Source of the DNA: Oscheius dolichura
Taxonomy: Eukaryota > Nematoda > Chromadorea > Rhabditida > Rhabditidae
Reading direction: 5' to 3'
Assembly: GCA_932521035.1 (NCBI GenBank)
Contig: OW051496.1
Span: forward strand, 8,184,001 to 8,248,000
DNA length: 64,000 bases
Positions within the stretch are counted from its first letter, which is position 1. Each line of letters starts with the position of its first letter. A program made the position numbers and the translations under genes. Below are positions 24,147-35,537 of this stretch, piece by piece. The notes below the pieces were generated by a model. That model was not told the origin of the DNA. It saw only the letters and a list, made by a program, of their open reading frames with translations, and did not search any database.

Positions 24147-24736
24147 TGAAAAGTCTAAAAAAGCAGCCATTCTAGAAGAGACGAAGATGAAGCCAACTTT
24201 TGTCAGAGGTTGACAGACAGCAGAATAACTGGGAGAAGACGTTTCCCGACCGGGGATTACAGATTGACAGGAAAATAACAAGATATTTCAAACTGTGGCA
24301 GAAGGCTCTTCGAATGGATCTCCCTTGATTAGAAGCTGTAAGGGACGACACTGCCAATAGCTAGAGGCAGACAATACAAAAAAAAGCGGAAACAGTGCCA
24401 CCATATAACGAGTAAGGAAACGTGGACGGCGCCCTGTCTCGCCTAGCACCATAATCAATCAGAGAGCCGTAGACCGTCGTTCTACAGCGTCTCTTTCCTA
24501 CGATGGCCGTCGGCTATAAAAACGGCAATGGACAAGAGTGTATAAAGATGACAGAAAGGAAGAAGATGAGGAAGTAATCCCCTTGGTGATAGAGGCAGCT
24601 CTAGTCAGATTCCAACGAAATTTTCGCGCTGTCCTCAACTTTTGCTGCTCTGTTCAACCAAAATCAACTTCTCCTCACGGCCAAGCACTAACAATGCATG
24701 AGAATATGCATGAGAATTAATATGTTTCTTTCGTTA

Positions 24737-26063
24737 TCACTGCAGGCCAGCTTCAACGTTGGCCATAGTGGGTCTTCGTCGTGGATCCGTAATCCAGCAG
24801 CTGCGGATCAGCCCGGCCAAGGCGCCGTCCAAATCACTACGGATGGTCGGACGGTGGACCTCTTCTTGCAGGTATTCTTTGAAGGTGGCGTGGTCGGTAA
24901 TTGAAACATTTTCATCCTTGAAAGGTCTTCTAAAGCAGATTGAAGCTGCTATCTGCTGGGAGAACTTACTTTCCCGAGTGGCTGATAGACCAAAGGACCA
25001 GGCCGAAGCTGTAGACATCGACGGGATAACTGTACTCGGTAAGGGGGTTGGGGCTGATGACTTCTGGAGCTTTGTACCAGAGTTCCTCTCCCCGTCTAGA
25101 AACTCAAATGTTAAAGAATACCATAGGCATTTACCCGGCAGTAACAAGTTTGTGACCACCCTTCCTGGCAAAGCCAAAATTGCCCAGTTTCACTGTGCTC
25201 CCACCGTCGTGGACATAAATGCTGAAAAGGGCATGCTTATCGCCTTCGGGGTGACTCACTTTCTCGGCCTGACATCCCTGTGCATGACACGCTTTTTATG
25301 GCAATATTCGAGAGCGCTGGCCACCTGCTTCCCGTAGCTTTTCACCTTAAGATCGGATAGCTGGTGCCTACGGGCGTCTGAAAGATTTTTCGACGACAAA
25401 TGGCCAGAACGTACAGTTTTCCAATACCCCGCAGGATGCTCCTTCCATTATGAGGGCTTTAATGTCTTCGATCCTTCCCGTCAAGGAGATAATGGCCAGA
25501 ACTTGTGAAATATTCGGATGAATCAACTGGAAAAGGGCTACAATTGGAATAAGGGTGAAACCATACCGTATCAGCAAATTGAATTTCCCGCGGACGAACC
25601 CTTTCCCTCTCCGCCCAGGTGAGATTCGCGAGCGTTCTATCAGGCAGTCCCGCATCCCGGTAAGTATCCAGGAGACGGGTATAGTAGGCCCCGTCCAAGT
25701 ACTTGATAAGCACATGTCTAAATTCCACTTGAGACCATTTTTTTTAAAATCAGGATACCCCATTGTACTGGACTGAGCAGTGAAGTATTGCCCTTGACCG
25801 TCTTTATCAGACAACTGGAGAATCCGAACCTCTCCAAGACGCTCATGCTCACAGATTGGCTCATCGAGCTCCGTAACAATATCATCAGGTCCGGGAAGTT
25901 CAGCAATTACCACTCGGAGACTCGGATTTTGCAGATCGTAGAGGACATTACCTGAAACGTAACGGATCAAAAAGGCCAGCCTGGGATGGTCACCTGGGAC
26001 TACTTGATGATCGTTGTCACTGGCCCCTGATATTTGACTGTCGTCGTCACTACTTTCAGCCAT
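24737..26063 (-). CDS. Kinase-like protein with NFG in place of DFG (probable pseudokinase)
   Basis: Exon 1 (MAESSDDDSQISGASDND...) is acidic and ends in phase 1, like the first exons of the kinases at 14242 and 15800. The catalytic region has an early HVLIKYLDG segment, LIHPNISQVLAI, a hinge LIMEGASCG, VMHRDVRPRN, VKLGNFGFARK, ELWYKAPEVIS, VDVYSFGLVLW and SCWITDPRRRPTM. HRD Asp and the downstream Asn are kept, but HRDxK has Arg for Lys and DFG reads NFG. Losing the metal-binding Asp predicts a pseudokinase. One proposed intron is only about 31 bases (near 25730-25760), and one acceptor (CACCAG) is weak. The nearest relatives in the window are the two kinases at 14-17 kb. Confidence 0.72.
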
Positions 26064-26231
26064 GCCGGTTCTTTTAGAATGAGTATCCGCCTGTAAAGTA
26101 TTAAATAATTGAGAGAATTGATTTATAACATGGTTTAGAGGAGAATAAATTGGTGTAGAAAAGTGCTGAGGCATAAATGAGGGAAACAACACAAGAGGGA
26201 GGAATTTAAACCGAACTTAGAGCTTTATTTC

Positions 26232-26685
26232 TCACCAACGAGCACAGAGGTGGCAGGGAGAATGCGAACGGGCAGATAAGAACGCACCAATCAATGGAAG
26301 AAGAGAATTCGAAGAGTTTTTGGCAACACAATCCAAAATAAAAGGAGAACAGTGAACGTGAAGAGAGATGCTAATCCCAATTGTTGCTGGAATATTGACC
26401 GAACTGCAAGCACACGTCATTGTCTGGACTGAACAGCCTAAATCATCCACAGTTTTAACTGTCACCTTCCCATTTGTTATGTTATCTTCATCAACCATCG
26501 ATGTCGATAGATATGATGTAGAACATTGACATGCTGCAATATCTTGTTAATTTCCCATTCAAAAGGGAGAAACCTTCCGGCTTCGGAGTCACGTCTTTAC
26601 AGCCGAAAGCCATTTTTGTCATAATTAAAACTGCAGCAACTCCTGAAAACAAGGCAGAAGAGAGTAAAGAAACGAGTTGACTCAT
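26232..26685 (-). CDS. Small secreted C6-type cysteine-rich protein
   Basis: Two exons (26574-26685 and 26232-26533) join in phase 1 to about 138 residues. The N-terminus (MSQLVSLLSSALFSGVAAVL...) is a likely signal peptide. The mature part has spaced cysteines with the pattern CKDV, CQCSTSYL, then DDLGCSVQTMTCACSSV, which resembles the nematode C6 domain (GC...TxTC ending). The C-terminal portion is Ser-rich with a few more Cys. The role of C6 proteins is largely unknown; they are extracellular. An AATAAA poly(A) signal on this strand lies at 26224-26229, right after the stop. Confidence 0.55.
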
Positions 26686-26699
26686 GGTCAGTTTTTATT

Positions 26700-27726
26700 T
26701 CATTGTTGAAAGATTCCACTTCTCCCTTCTTTATATACCATTGTTGATTAAAGGACATGTTTCCCACTATTTAGCTTTCTTTTCTACCTCTCCTCTTTTG
26801 CCCATAATTTCAGTAACAGGAAAGAAGAGACCGAGCGGTGGGCCATGTGAAGAGGGTGGTAATAAGAGAAAGAGGCATTGAGCACAGAGATCAGTTTGGC
26901 AAACAGGAACCAATATTATATCCATTTTTGAGGACAATATAGACTGGGATTACAGAGGAGTATTGGATTTGCCGTGATTACCTCAAAACTTTTCTTAGAA
27001 TGTGGCTAGCCATGGAGTTTCAGTGATATGATTAGCTTCAACCGTATCTGGGCCAAGCCTCTTCTCGAAAGACCCATGTGTTTCTGTTTGATTCAGACGG
27101 TGCAAACATGGAAAATTACCTAGGAGTTGTAACGACTTGGCTCAATTTTGTTTTGAGCGACCCGACCAGCTGCTCTCTAAAAATGAGAGCAAGCGGCCTT
27201 CCTTGCAAAGAAATGGTGAAATATTCGCTTTTTTCAGATCAAAATCCAGAAAATACCCGCTTGTCTGATCTCCCTTTATCTTTCAGTTGTACCCATTCTT
27301 TTATTGTTTTGGTCTCTGAAAGGTCTCGCGTATTTTGGTCCCTTCTCGGGATCCACGGATCCCTCTGTTCGGTTCCTGCGGAGGATCCCCCGAACACCCA
27401 ACGGGGACCCGAAATTTTCTAATTGTTGACCGCCGTTGCCCGGACAATAAATGGGCTCTCTGCAACTGGTGGGAGAGAATTTCCATTAAAAATAGAGTAA
27501 ACAGGAATCAGAAAAATAGAAGAAATTTGGAAAATTGTTCTTCTTTTCATGTTCTTCCAATGTCTATACCGAGCTCCATTCGTGATCAACTAAAATTTCA
27601 GTACATGAACTCCTTTTTTGCAGAGATCTTTATTTTCTTAAGATTAAAAGTCTCGTGCAGATGGTAACCTGTAGAACAATATAAATACAGACAATTTACA
27701 AAAATATATACAAGGTGTACGGTAGG
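26700..27726. other. Intergenic, with a possible relic frame at 27078-27250 (+)
   Basis: No intact gene is seen. The + frame at 27078 reads FLFDSDGANMENYLGVV then TTWLNFVLSDPTSCSL, which is protein-like and faintly resembles the relic at 40399-40692 (VHNWIDLNDGASLE). It lacks a credible start or neighbouring exons. GGATCC occurs twice near 27350 and 27383 in a short GC-rich patch. Confidence 0.3.
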
Positions 27727-28991
27727 CTATTCCAATTCTGATCGATCATCTATCGGCTCGGGAACTTTAAAAACGGCAGGGGGTGAGGGAAGAGACGGGG
27801 CAGGCGACTCCTGGCGATCTTGTTTCACTGGCGTCTCCTCTTCCTCTTCTTCTTCCAATTCCTCCTTTTTGACCTCCGATTTTCTCTTTTTGTATTGCCG
27901 CTTTGGGGTGTCGACCTTCTCCAACGGACAACTTGATTCTTTCACTATTTCTGTAAATTTTTCAATGAAAAGAAGCCAGTTTATCCGAACTTACTTGGCT
28001 CTTCCCAGTTAATTTCAGGAATTTTTAAATTTTCCAGGACCCGCTTCATGACCTCATCCACCCGTGCGTGTATAGCAATATCCGCCTTCTTTTCCTGTGT
28101 AATTTTAATCAAATAAGGATAAGCTTTCTAAAACCTACATGTTTAGTCGCCTGCAGGTTTACTGTAACCACTTTCATTCCCCTTTTCTTTGCGTAGAGGG
28201 GCATATTTCCCACAGGGACAATCTGAAGAGACGTTCCCAGACAGAGTATTAAATCGGCGTTCTTAATTGGATTTTTAATTTTAAATGGGAAGAGGGGGCA
28301 GACCTTGGCAAATGCGACAGAAGTGGAATAGTCTGGCTCAGGAAGGGCATCTTCCCAGTCCAGGACGGAGTCGATCATTTTCCCGCGGCAGGATTTACCG
28401 GTAGCCGTTCCGGGGCAACTTCTCCCCGTTGGTTTCAATCCCACGGTTCCTACAGGCACGTCGAGATAACTTCGAGTCCCACAACGATCACACTGTTCGC
28501 AGAAGACGTTACCGTGCAATTCTGCCAGACGGTTCAGAGGGAAGCCGGATCGCGGGACTATGCCATCCACATTTTGGGATATCAGGTATCTGGGATACTG
28601 TATTTTCTGAAGAAAAGGGCCACCCACTTCACCATTCCCCTCTGTTCCAAGGTGACCAGAGCCATGTGGGTCAGAGTCGGTCTGGCCCTGGAGAAGTCCA
28701 CGCTCATTGCCTTCTCTCCCTTCTTTTCCATCGTCCAGACGCCATTTGGTCCACGAAAGTCGGCTATCCCAGCCGAGGTGGATATCCCCGCCCCGGCTAT
28801 GACCACACAACATTTGCTGTTTCTCAACAGGAGAGCCAGCTCCTGGCATTTCTTTTCTATCTCCTCTACCGTATCAAAGATCTGAAGCGAGGAATTCTAC
28901 TTCAAAACGAAGAGGGAGAACCAACCTCTACCATTCCTACTTTCCCCTTGTGTTCATAGGGGGAGAGGGCGTCCGCGTAGCACAGGGACAT
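27727..28991 (-). CDS. sir-2.4: SIRT6-type sirtuin (NAD-dependent protein deacylase)
   Basis: Seven or so exons in good phase. The start MSLCYADALSPYEHKGKVG is typical of SIRT6. The NAD fold follows: VVIAGAGISTSAGIADFRGP, NGVWTMEKKG, ARPTLTHMAL, then SQNVDGIVPRSGFP and the catalytic His in LAELHGNVF. The zinc site has two Cys pairs (CEQCDRC and a later SCPG...SCRGKM, with the class-IV-specific spacing), then ILDWEDALPEPD, GTSLQIVPVGNMP and VTVNLQATKH. The C-terminus is a highly charged tail with a poly-Glu run and basic patches (KRQYKKRKSEVKK), probably nuclear-localising. SIRT6/7-type enzymes deacylate histone H3 on chromatin. C. elegans has one SIRT6/7-like gene, sir-2.4, used here as a provisional symbol. 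Relative to vertebrate SIRT6, the HTGAG motif reads IAGAG. Confidence 0.92.
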
Positions 28992-29122
28992 CTCTTGACA
29001 CGATTAAGTTCAAAACAAGGGGGAGATTACGATATTCAGGGATATTCCCAAGTACAAATACAAGTTCAAGCGGAGAACGACGTAAATTTTATTAAAAACA
29101 GCAAGAATAATAACAATTAATC

Positions 29123-32100
29123 TTATACGTTAACATTTTTGTAGAAGGAGACCTTGCCGGCGGCTACTGGAAGTCGAGACAGGAGACTTTGTACTCGGAG
29201 AGGATGCTGATCATAAGGTCCAAAATACTGCAAATCACGGAAAGGATCCTGTTCGTAATCTCTGAAAGAAGAGTTTAACTTTTCTTCATTATAAAAGGCC
29301 TACTCGGGACGAAGCCAGACAGACGCCTCCTCCGCCATGACAAAATTCTGCACGGCCAATTCACTTCTGTTGTTAAATCCTGGTTTCAAGAAGAAGCCCA
29401 TCATACTGAAAATACTGGAAATACAAAGAAAAGAGAAGTTGACAGACCTTCCTTCAGGAGCAGATACCCCCATATCCTCGTCGCTGTCTTCTTCTCCTTC
29501 TCGAAGAATACGACGCGGTCGAGGAGGAACACGAATAAGTTCATAGTGTTTCTGTTGAAACTGATAATAATTCGAAAGGCCAGCAATTGAGACGATTTGT
29601 TCCGCCGTGAGAGGTGCCGACTCCTTCGGCTTGCCATCCATCTGCTCCATTCGATACCGGAGATAATACTGATCTTCTCGACTGTTTAAACTCTCCTCGT
29701 TGCTCATCTAAATAAGTTAATAAAGACGAAAACGGGGGGAGATTGTTACCATTTCCTGTAATTTCAATTGTTTCGCCGGTGGGCTGAGCTGGAAGAGGAC
29801 ATCCACACAAAATCGACGCTCTCTGATGTCGGGAGACTCCGCTCGAAGTAGATTCACTTGATACAAAAGGCGGGAAATTGTTCTGAAAATAGAATTGAGT
29901 TTCCAAATGTCGACAGGCTACACAAATGAACTACCGTATCCCTTCGAAGAGAACCCCGGCGCATCCGTCCTTCTAGGACCCTTCTGGGGCTTTTTATTCG
30001 ATGAATACGGTATTCTGTCTGGCTCGTTCCCTTCAGGAACCAGAAAAAGACTCACTTCAACTCATAATCGGAATAAAATTCCGTATGGACGATAATATAC
30101 TTCCTGAGCAGCGTCAACAGCAGAATCCGTTGAGGCTGCGGTAGAGACGAAAGATTGTGGAATTTCTCGTCCCGCCACTGGTTCCACAACGTCTTCTGAC
30201 TGCCAATTAATACAAAAAGAGGCAATTTTCGACGTGCTGTTATCCTTTTCAATAGAAAACCTAAAAGATAAGTCAACCTGGGAAAGGAAGATGAACTCCT
30301 ACCAAAAACAATGGTGGCAGCACTTCGGGCCAAGAAATTCGACGAATTTTGAACTTCCAAACAAAAAGAGAAAAGGATCGAATAGGAAGAGTCGGGAAAT
30401 TCTAAAATAGAATGGATTAGATCAAGGAAAGGCCAGAAAATCTTACGGCAATCATTCTGGGAGACGAAATGCTTGACCGTCTTGAGTATCCTTGCCAACG
30501 CGGATGGATCTGTAGTCAAGGACAGGCAGGGCTGAATCTTCTCCCAGAATGACAAGAAATAAGGGCCGTTATTCTGGCAACATGACCATAAAAGTCTGGA
30601 TAAGACGAGTGTTCGAACTTCTGTCTTGGGACAGAGGAGATAGTCCACCAACTGAAATGGAAAAATAAAGAGGAAAGGGGGAAGGAGTGTACTTTTGGGA
30701 AGAAGTCGTCAGTCAGGGTCTTCTCCTTCTCAAAAAGTTCTTCCAACGCTGAACAGCCAGAATCAACAATTGCCTGTAAAATAAATAATCTTCTTGACTG
30801 CCGTAATCCTTGAATTTTAAGAAAAATAATCCAGCGGGAAGAGCAGGCGCTCCGGGACCAGTTAGCATTTTGGGATCAAATTTCGCCAATTTTCAAGTTT
30901 TTCCAACAGCTAGGAAAAACATTCGTTCGCCTTTCATTGGAAATTGGCTATATCCTGTATTTGAAACGGTTTTCAACGCGGAAAATGGGAAAACTCCATT
31001 GTTCTAATAAAAAGGAGCGCCAAAGAAAATGTCCATTACAAATTCCAGAAAAACCGATCGTTCCAACTGTTACAGAAATCCTACTCACCTTTACCCTTGT
31101 TCTGGTCACGATATTCCATAAAAATTCCGCTTTTTTATTCTTCTCTTTCAATATTTCCTGTGATGAGACAACAAGATCAATGGAATCCTAAAATAGCCAC
31201 AAAATTAACTGTCGTGTAAATAAAACCGACGCTCATCTGCTTGACAAAGGCCCGTTCATTGATTCCGAACTCTTTGAATCGGAGATGAACTAAAGGAAAC
31301 GGCGGCACCCGGCCCTCCTTCTCTGATCCGTGCTTCATCAACAAGTCGTCGACAAATTCCACCAATTTTGGCTCTTCTTTAGGAATTTCGGGAACTTCCA
31401 GATCCGCGGGGACGTAGACCTTATCCACCGGGGGTTGGTCTTCTTTCTCAACCTTTTTAGATTCTAAAAACTCAAAGATATTCAAATAAATGGGATGGCT
31501 CACTCTGTGCTTCTTGTGGCTCTCCTCCAATCAATCTCAGCACCTTCTCTGCTTTATTCCTGATCTCCTCATCATGCCAAACTAGTGCACATTTCATAAA
31601 CTGAAGGAACCGGTTCAAAAACAGAAATCGAAGCTGTCTTACCCTATTTTCTGGAGATAGACGGGTCTCCTTGGCCTTTTTCATTGTAAATTTCTCGTAA
31701 AAGGTCTCCCAAACGGCGAGGAAAGCAGTCAGAAGTCTGTCTTCCGGCCATGTTACTCCCGGAGACTCTTCCCAATTCCATTCCGGATCAATACAGGTAA
31801 AATCCTGAAGCGAGAGAGGTTAAAACGGGGATTCAATCGGAGCAACCTCAAAATATTCCAATTTAGGAGGCCAATAAGGTTCTCTGGGCTTGTTGAACTG
31901 TTCTTCACATCTTTCCTCCAAACATTTGAGTATCAATTGGATCGCGTCGAGACCACGAGGCTCCTTCGGCCATCGCTGCAGCCAACAACGAAGAACACTG
32001 CCCGAAATGGCCCTAAAGTACGGGAAATATTCTAGCAAATGGGGAAAATTAACGGATTTTTGGAAATCAGCAAGGGAACAATAGTCTCCACCGTCTGTTT

Positions 32101-32971
32101 CAGATGATGACGAAGGAATTCTGAGATCAGGGGCGAGGCAGCACTGGCCAGTTCCTGATTAGCCGGCCAGATGGGGATGGCACTGAGCCAGTCGTCGAAA
32201 AGAGGCAGCTGAACGAGATAATTCAAAAATTAGGGAGAGTTACCTTTTCCCGGGATTCTTTTGAGATTAAACTGGTCAGAAGGAGGTTTCCCGGCAGGTA
32301 AAGACCAATTTCTTGACAAATTCCGGCCATTTCCAGTAATTCCTCGTCATTCTTGTTCAATTTGACCACCGTTTTGAATAGAGACGTGTAATTTTCGTTC
32401 CTCAACTCGGAAAGGGTCAGGGCAACAAAGAGGAGATTTCTAAAAATGTGGAATACTCAAAGACGACGGAGATCTAACCGTTTGAGGTCGGAGAAATCGT
32501 CCTTGTCCAATTCTTTCCGTACCAATTGCCGTTCCTTGCTGATCTTTTCAATAAACTTTGAATAAAATAGAAATTCATCAGTAGAGGATCTGAAACTCTT
32601 ATATTTTATTAAAAAAAGGGGAAGAACTAACCCAATCTGGGAATTTTCTCCATATGAACGCAGCCAGCGTCGAACCAACGCGATGAGAAAGCTTGGACCA
32701 TCGACATCCACGGCGGCGGCCAATCCGAGCCAGTCCCGCCTGACCTGGCCGTCTCTATACAGCAGTTCAGCGGCTAATTTCCGTAATCCGAGGCAATTTG
32801 ACTTTCCCAGGGTTTCTTCTGCTCTTTTCTTCAACGATTCGTCATATTCTTCGCCTCTTTTCAATGAGTTACAGGCTTGCTGAAGGGAATTCGATGAACA
32901 ATCGATAATAGAGCAAATCTCACTTGAAATACAGTCAACAGCTGGAGTTCTTCTTTTGTTTCCTTGCCCAT
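29123..32971 (-). CDS. Large helical (HEAT/ARM-like) protein, not recognised
   Basis: A many-exon gene starting MGKETKEELQLLTVFQ and ending LPVAAGKVSFYKNVNV, about 1000 residues. The exons I read include NCLGLRKLAAELLYRDGQ, SELRNENYTSLFKTVVKL, ISEFLRHHLKQTVETIVPLL, VSHPIYLNIFEFLESKK, FVDDLLMKHGSEKEGRVPP, VDYLLCPKTEVRTLVLSRL, RERRFCVDVLFQLSPPAKQL and the acidic REGEEDSDEDMGVSAPEG. Regular Leu-rich amphipathic helices suggest a HEAT/ARM solenoid. I looked for TEL2/CLK-2, Integrator subunit or TTI-like signatures and cannot assign one from memory. Introns are mostly 40-60 bases. The 5' acceptor TTTCAG sits directly before ATG, so the message may be trans-spliced, or an upstream intron may contain the 33010-33997 transposon. 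AATAAA on this strand is at 29088-29093. Confidence 0.7.
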
Positions 32972-33009
32972 TTGAGTCTGAAATTTGAAGAATTGTATGA
33001 GAAAAAAAA

Positions 33010-33175
33010 GGTGCACCCCCGGATCAGAAAACAGACGGTTTAAAACACGGTCGGTTTCGAAAAATGTACGGTTTAGAAACCGAACGCTTTAGAACTGGAC
33101 GGTTTCGAAAACGGACGGTTCAGAAAAAGGTCGGTTCAAAACACGGACGTTTTAGAACTTTCGTGGCAATAAACA
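33010..33175 (+). repeat. Left terminal inverted repeat
   Basis: Pairs with 33835-33997 in inverse orientation. It is built of near-repeats of ACGGTTTNGAAAAC-like words, so the repeat is internally repetitive. Confidence 0.85.
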
Positions 33176-33834
33176 TACTACGTACAGAGTCGAAAATAAA
33201 AAACAAAAGCCTTGATGGCTTTCATCCAGTTTTCTACCCGTTATATATGATAAAACAACGTTTATTTTCATGATATTTATTAAGAAAAGTTAATACAACA
33301 ATAAAGAACAAAAAAAGAAAGGAAAGTACAATTAGAAAGGCGAGATAAGGCAAAAAATAGACAAGAAACAAAAAAAACATTTTAAACTGAGCAGCGTTGC
33401 TCAGAAACTCTTTCTTCTTGCTGAAGACAATCTGCTCCTGAAAAATAAACATTAGGAAAGCTTAAAAGAAGCAAATAATAAAAAATAGCAATAAATTACA
33501 AGTTCTGATCGCAAAAAAAATTTGGGTATTTTCTACATATAAAATAGCAAGCAGTTGTAAAATGGCTGCTAAATAACAACAAATACAATGCCTAAATGAA
33601 GAAATAATCAGTGAAACAAACTTACTTGCAATGTTTGCAAAAATAAATTCCTGTGGAGAGCTCTTGTTGCTCAATCCACTTCCTTTTGTTTCCAGAGGCT
33701 GCTGCATCATCTTCTCTGTAAACGGAGATATATTAGACACTATAAGAAGAATGTTATGAGGAAAAATCAAATAAAGGAACAGAACAAACAATAAAATCGA
33801 AAAAAATCACTTTTTTCGCAAAAATTCTACGTAG

Positions 33835-33997
33835 TACGTAGCCGCAATTTTTATTGCCACGATAGTTCTAAAACGTCCGTGTTTTGAACCGGCTTTTTCT
33901 GATCCGTACCGATTTTGAACCGTCCGTTTTCTAAACCGTACATTTTTCGAAACCGACCGTGTTTTAAACCGTCTGTTTTCTGATCCGGGGGTGCACC
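33835..33997 (-). repeat. Right terminal inverted repeat
   Basis: Reverse complement of the left arm, ending ...CCGGGGGTGCACC. It lacks the extra block near 33080-33110 of the left arm. Confidence 0.85.
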
Positions 33998-34005
33998 AAA
34001 AAAAA

Positions 34006-35537
34006 CGAGAGAGGAAGAGCCGTGAGGAAATAGGAAAAAAGCGAAAAATTACACGCTCCCAAGGGAAAAGCGAAGCGCTCGACCTTTCTCCTCGTCGACT
34101 GGAATTTTACCTGTTTTGAACGGCAAGGAAGGACAGAATTTGACCAGTAAAGGTCCTTCTATGATTTTTTTAACCAAAAAAACTGGCCAAAAATGTAACA
34201 GACCCCGGTTTATGGGTACAATCCCACTCATTTCCATACATAAGCAAAATGCCCAATTTCGCCCCCCGTTTTTGGGGGTAGACAGGAGTGTCGGGCGTTT
34301 GTGTCCGTATCTCGGTCATTTCTTGGCCGATTTCAAAAATTCTAAGACTTCTTGGGCGATTTCAAAAATTCTAAGACATGGTTGGAGAGCACGTCAAGAC
34401 GATTCTAACGAGCCAGGTGACAGCTCAGGCGGACTGACAAAAAATCTCTAGCTCCACAAACTTTGATAGATGGTATGTTACGTAACGTGAGGCGCGCCCG
34501 GGCATTTACCCATGTATGCTCATTTCAAGCCAAAACTCAAAATAGAGGCTCTCTTTTCTAGCGTTTCCCTTTGAGAGAGACCATCTGCCAAGGCTATTTG
34601 ACCGGCTATTTGAGCGACCAGAAACTTCTCATTACAGATGATCTTACGAGGATGGGGAGTCTCCTTCCACAACTCTCTTCTCTTCACTTCAATTCTTTCG
34701 ATACTATTTGGACACTTCCTACCTTTCTCATAATTTATAAGACAACATTATTTTTTACGTGTTTATTATCAACAACAATAATCAGAAAAGGGGAACATCA
34801 TTGCTAAGGGCAGATCAAATCCGTTTCTCTTCTTCTCGTCGTTATTAATCGAAGTCCACTGGGACTCGTCTATTGGGGGTAAGGATTCATACAAATTGGG
34901 GAGGGGGTAAATTGTTTTTTTTTTTTGGATTTTTTAATGGATTTTTAGTTATCGAGGGTAGCTTTAAAATGGCGGCAGATTTAATCTGTTTCAAATGGAA
35001 AAGACCTCAAATCAAACGTGGTTAATCAGTGAATTTGCGATGCCCTGCAACGCGGGCCTTTTTCAATTGGAACAGATCCTGTCTAGCTAAATTACAGGCT
35101 AGTTTCTTTTAAATTGTTTGTGGATGGTTGGGAAACAAAAAATATATTACAAAATAGCCTCGTACGGCTCTTCATTTTTTGGGAAGACCGTCTTCCATTT
35201 CTTGTCTACATCTAAAACCCGTAGAAGGCTAAACCAAAGCGGAGAGATATGTTCTACGGATAAGAAAAGGGATAAATAAACGAGCTACAAAAAAAGGGGG
35301 AGGGGGGCTACATAGCGGCAAAGAACTTGAAAAGGGTTACAAAAACCAGACCAGGGAAAGATAATCGAAACACTTGACAAATATCAACTGTCGTAGAGGA
35401 AGGGTTGTACTGTTGGAGAAGAAAGCGCGATTTGTATGAGACGGTTGCTAGCCCAGGACCCTGGTTTTGGATTAGCAACAACAAGGGCCTGAAGCTAGCC
35501 CCCATGGAGAGCCCTTAGTTCTTCCATGGGAGGCAAG
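34006..35537. other. Intergenic spacer between transposon and COP1 gene
   Basis: AT-rich, no gene supported. It contains a tandem 27-base duplication (34322-34377), a GTTACGTAAC palindrome near 34472, and a run of Ts near 34920. The segment just below the COP1 stop is probably its 3'-UTR. Confidence 0.5.
34322..34377. repeat. Two tandem 27-base copies
   Basis: CTTGG(C/G)CGATTTCAAAAA followed by TTCTAAGAC occurs twice (34322-34348 and 34351-34377) with one mismatch and a 29-base period. Confidence 0.85.

Larger units (their letters stand above)
33010..33997. mobile_element. 988-bp non-autonomous inverted-repeat DNA transposon
   Basis: The ends are inverted copies starting GGTGCACCCCCGGATCAGAA. 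The outer 70 or so bases are essentially identical, and similarity extends about 160-190 bases, with one arm carrying an extra 35 or so bases. Each end is flanked by eight As (33002-33009 and 33998-34005), consistent with an 8-bp target-site duplication, although the A-run makes this ambiguous. The interior is AT-rich with only short hydrophobic frames on the - strand and no transposase. It sits just 5' of the helical-protein gene. An 8-bp duplication would suggest a hAT relative, but the long inverted repeats are more like MITE/fold-back elements. Confidence 0.85.

Noticed and set aside
28429-28959. 176-codon + strand frame
   Set aside because: Antisense of SIRT6 exons; the sense frame carries all sirtuin motifs.
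33462-33791. 109-codon hydrophobic frame inside the transposon as a transposase
   Set aside because: Ile/Leu/Phe-rich from AT bias; no DDE/D motif or zinc finger.
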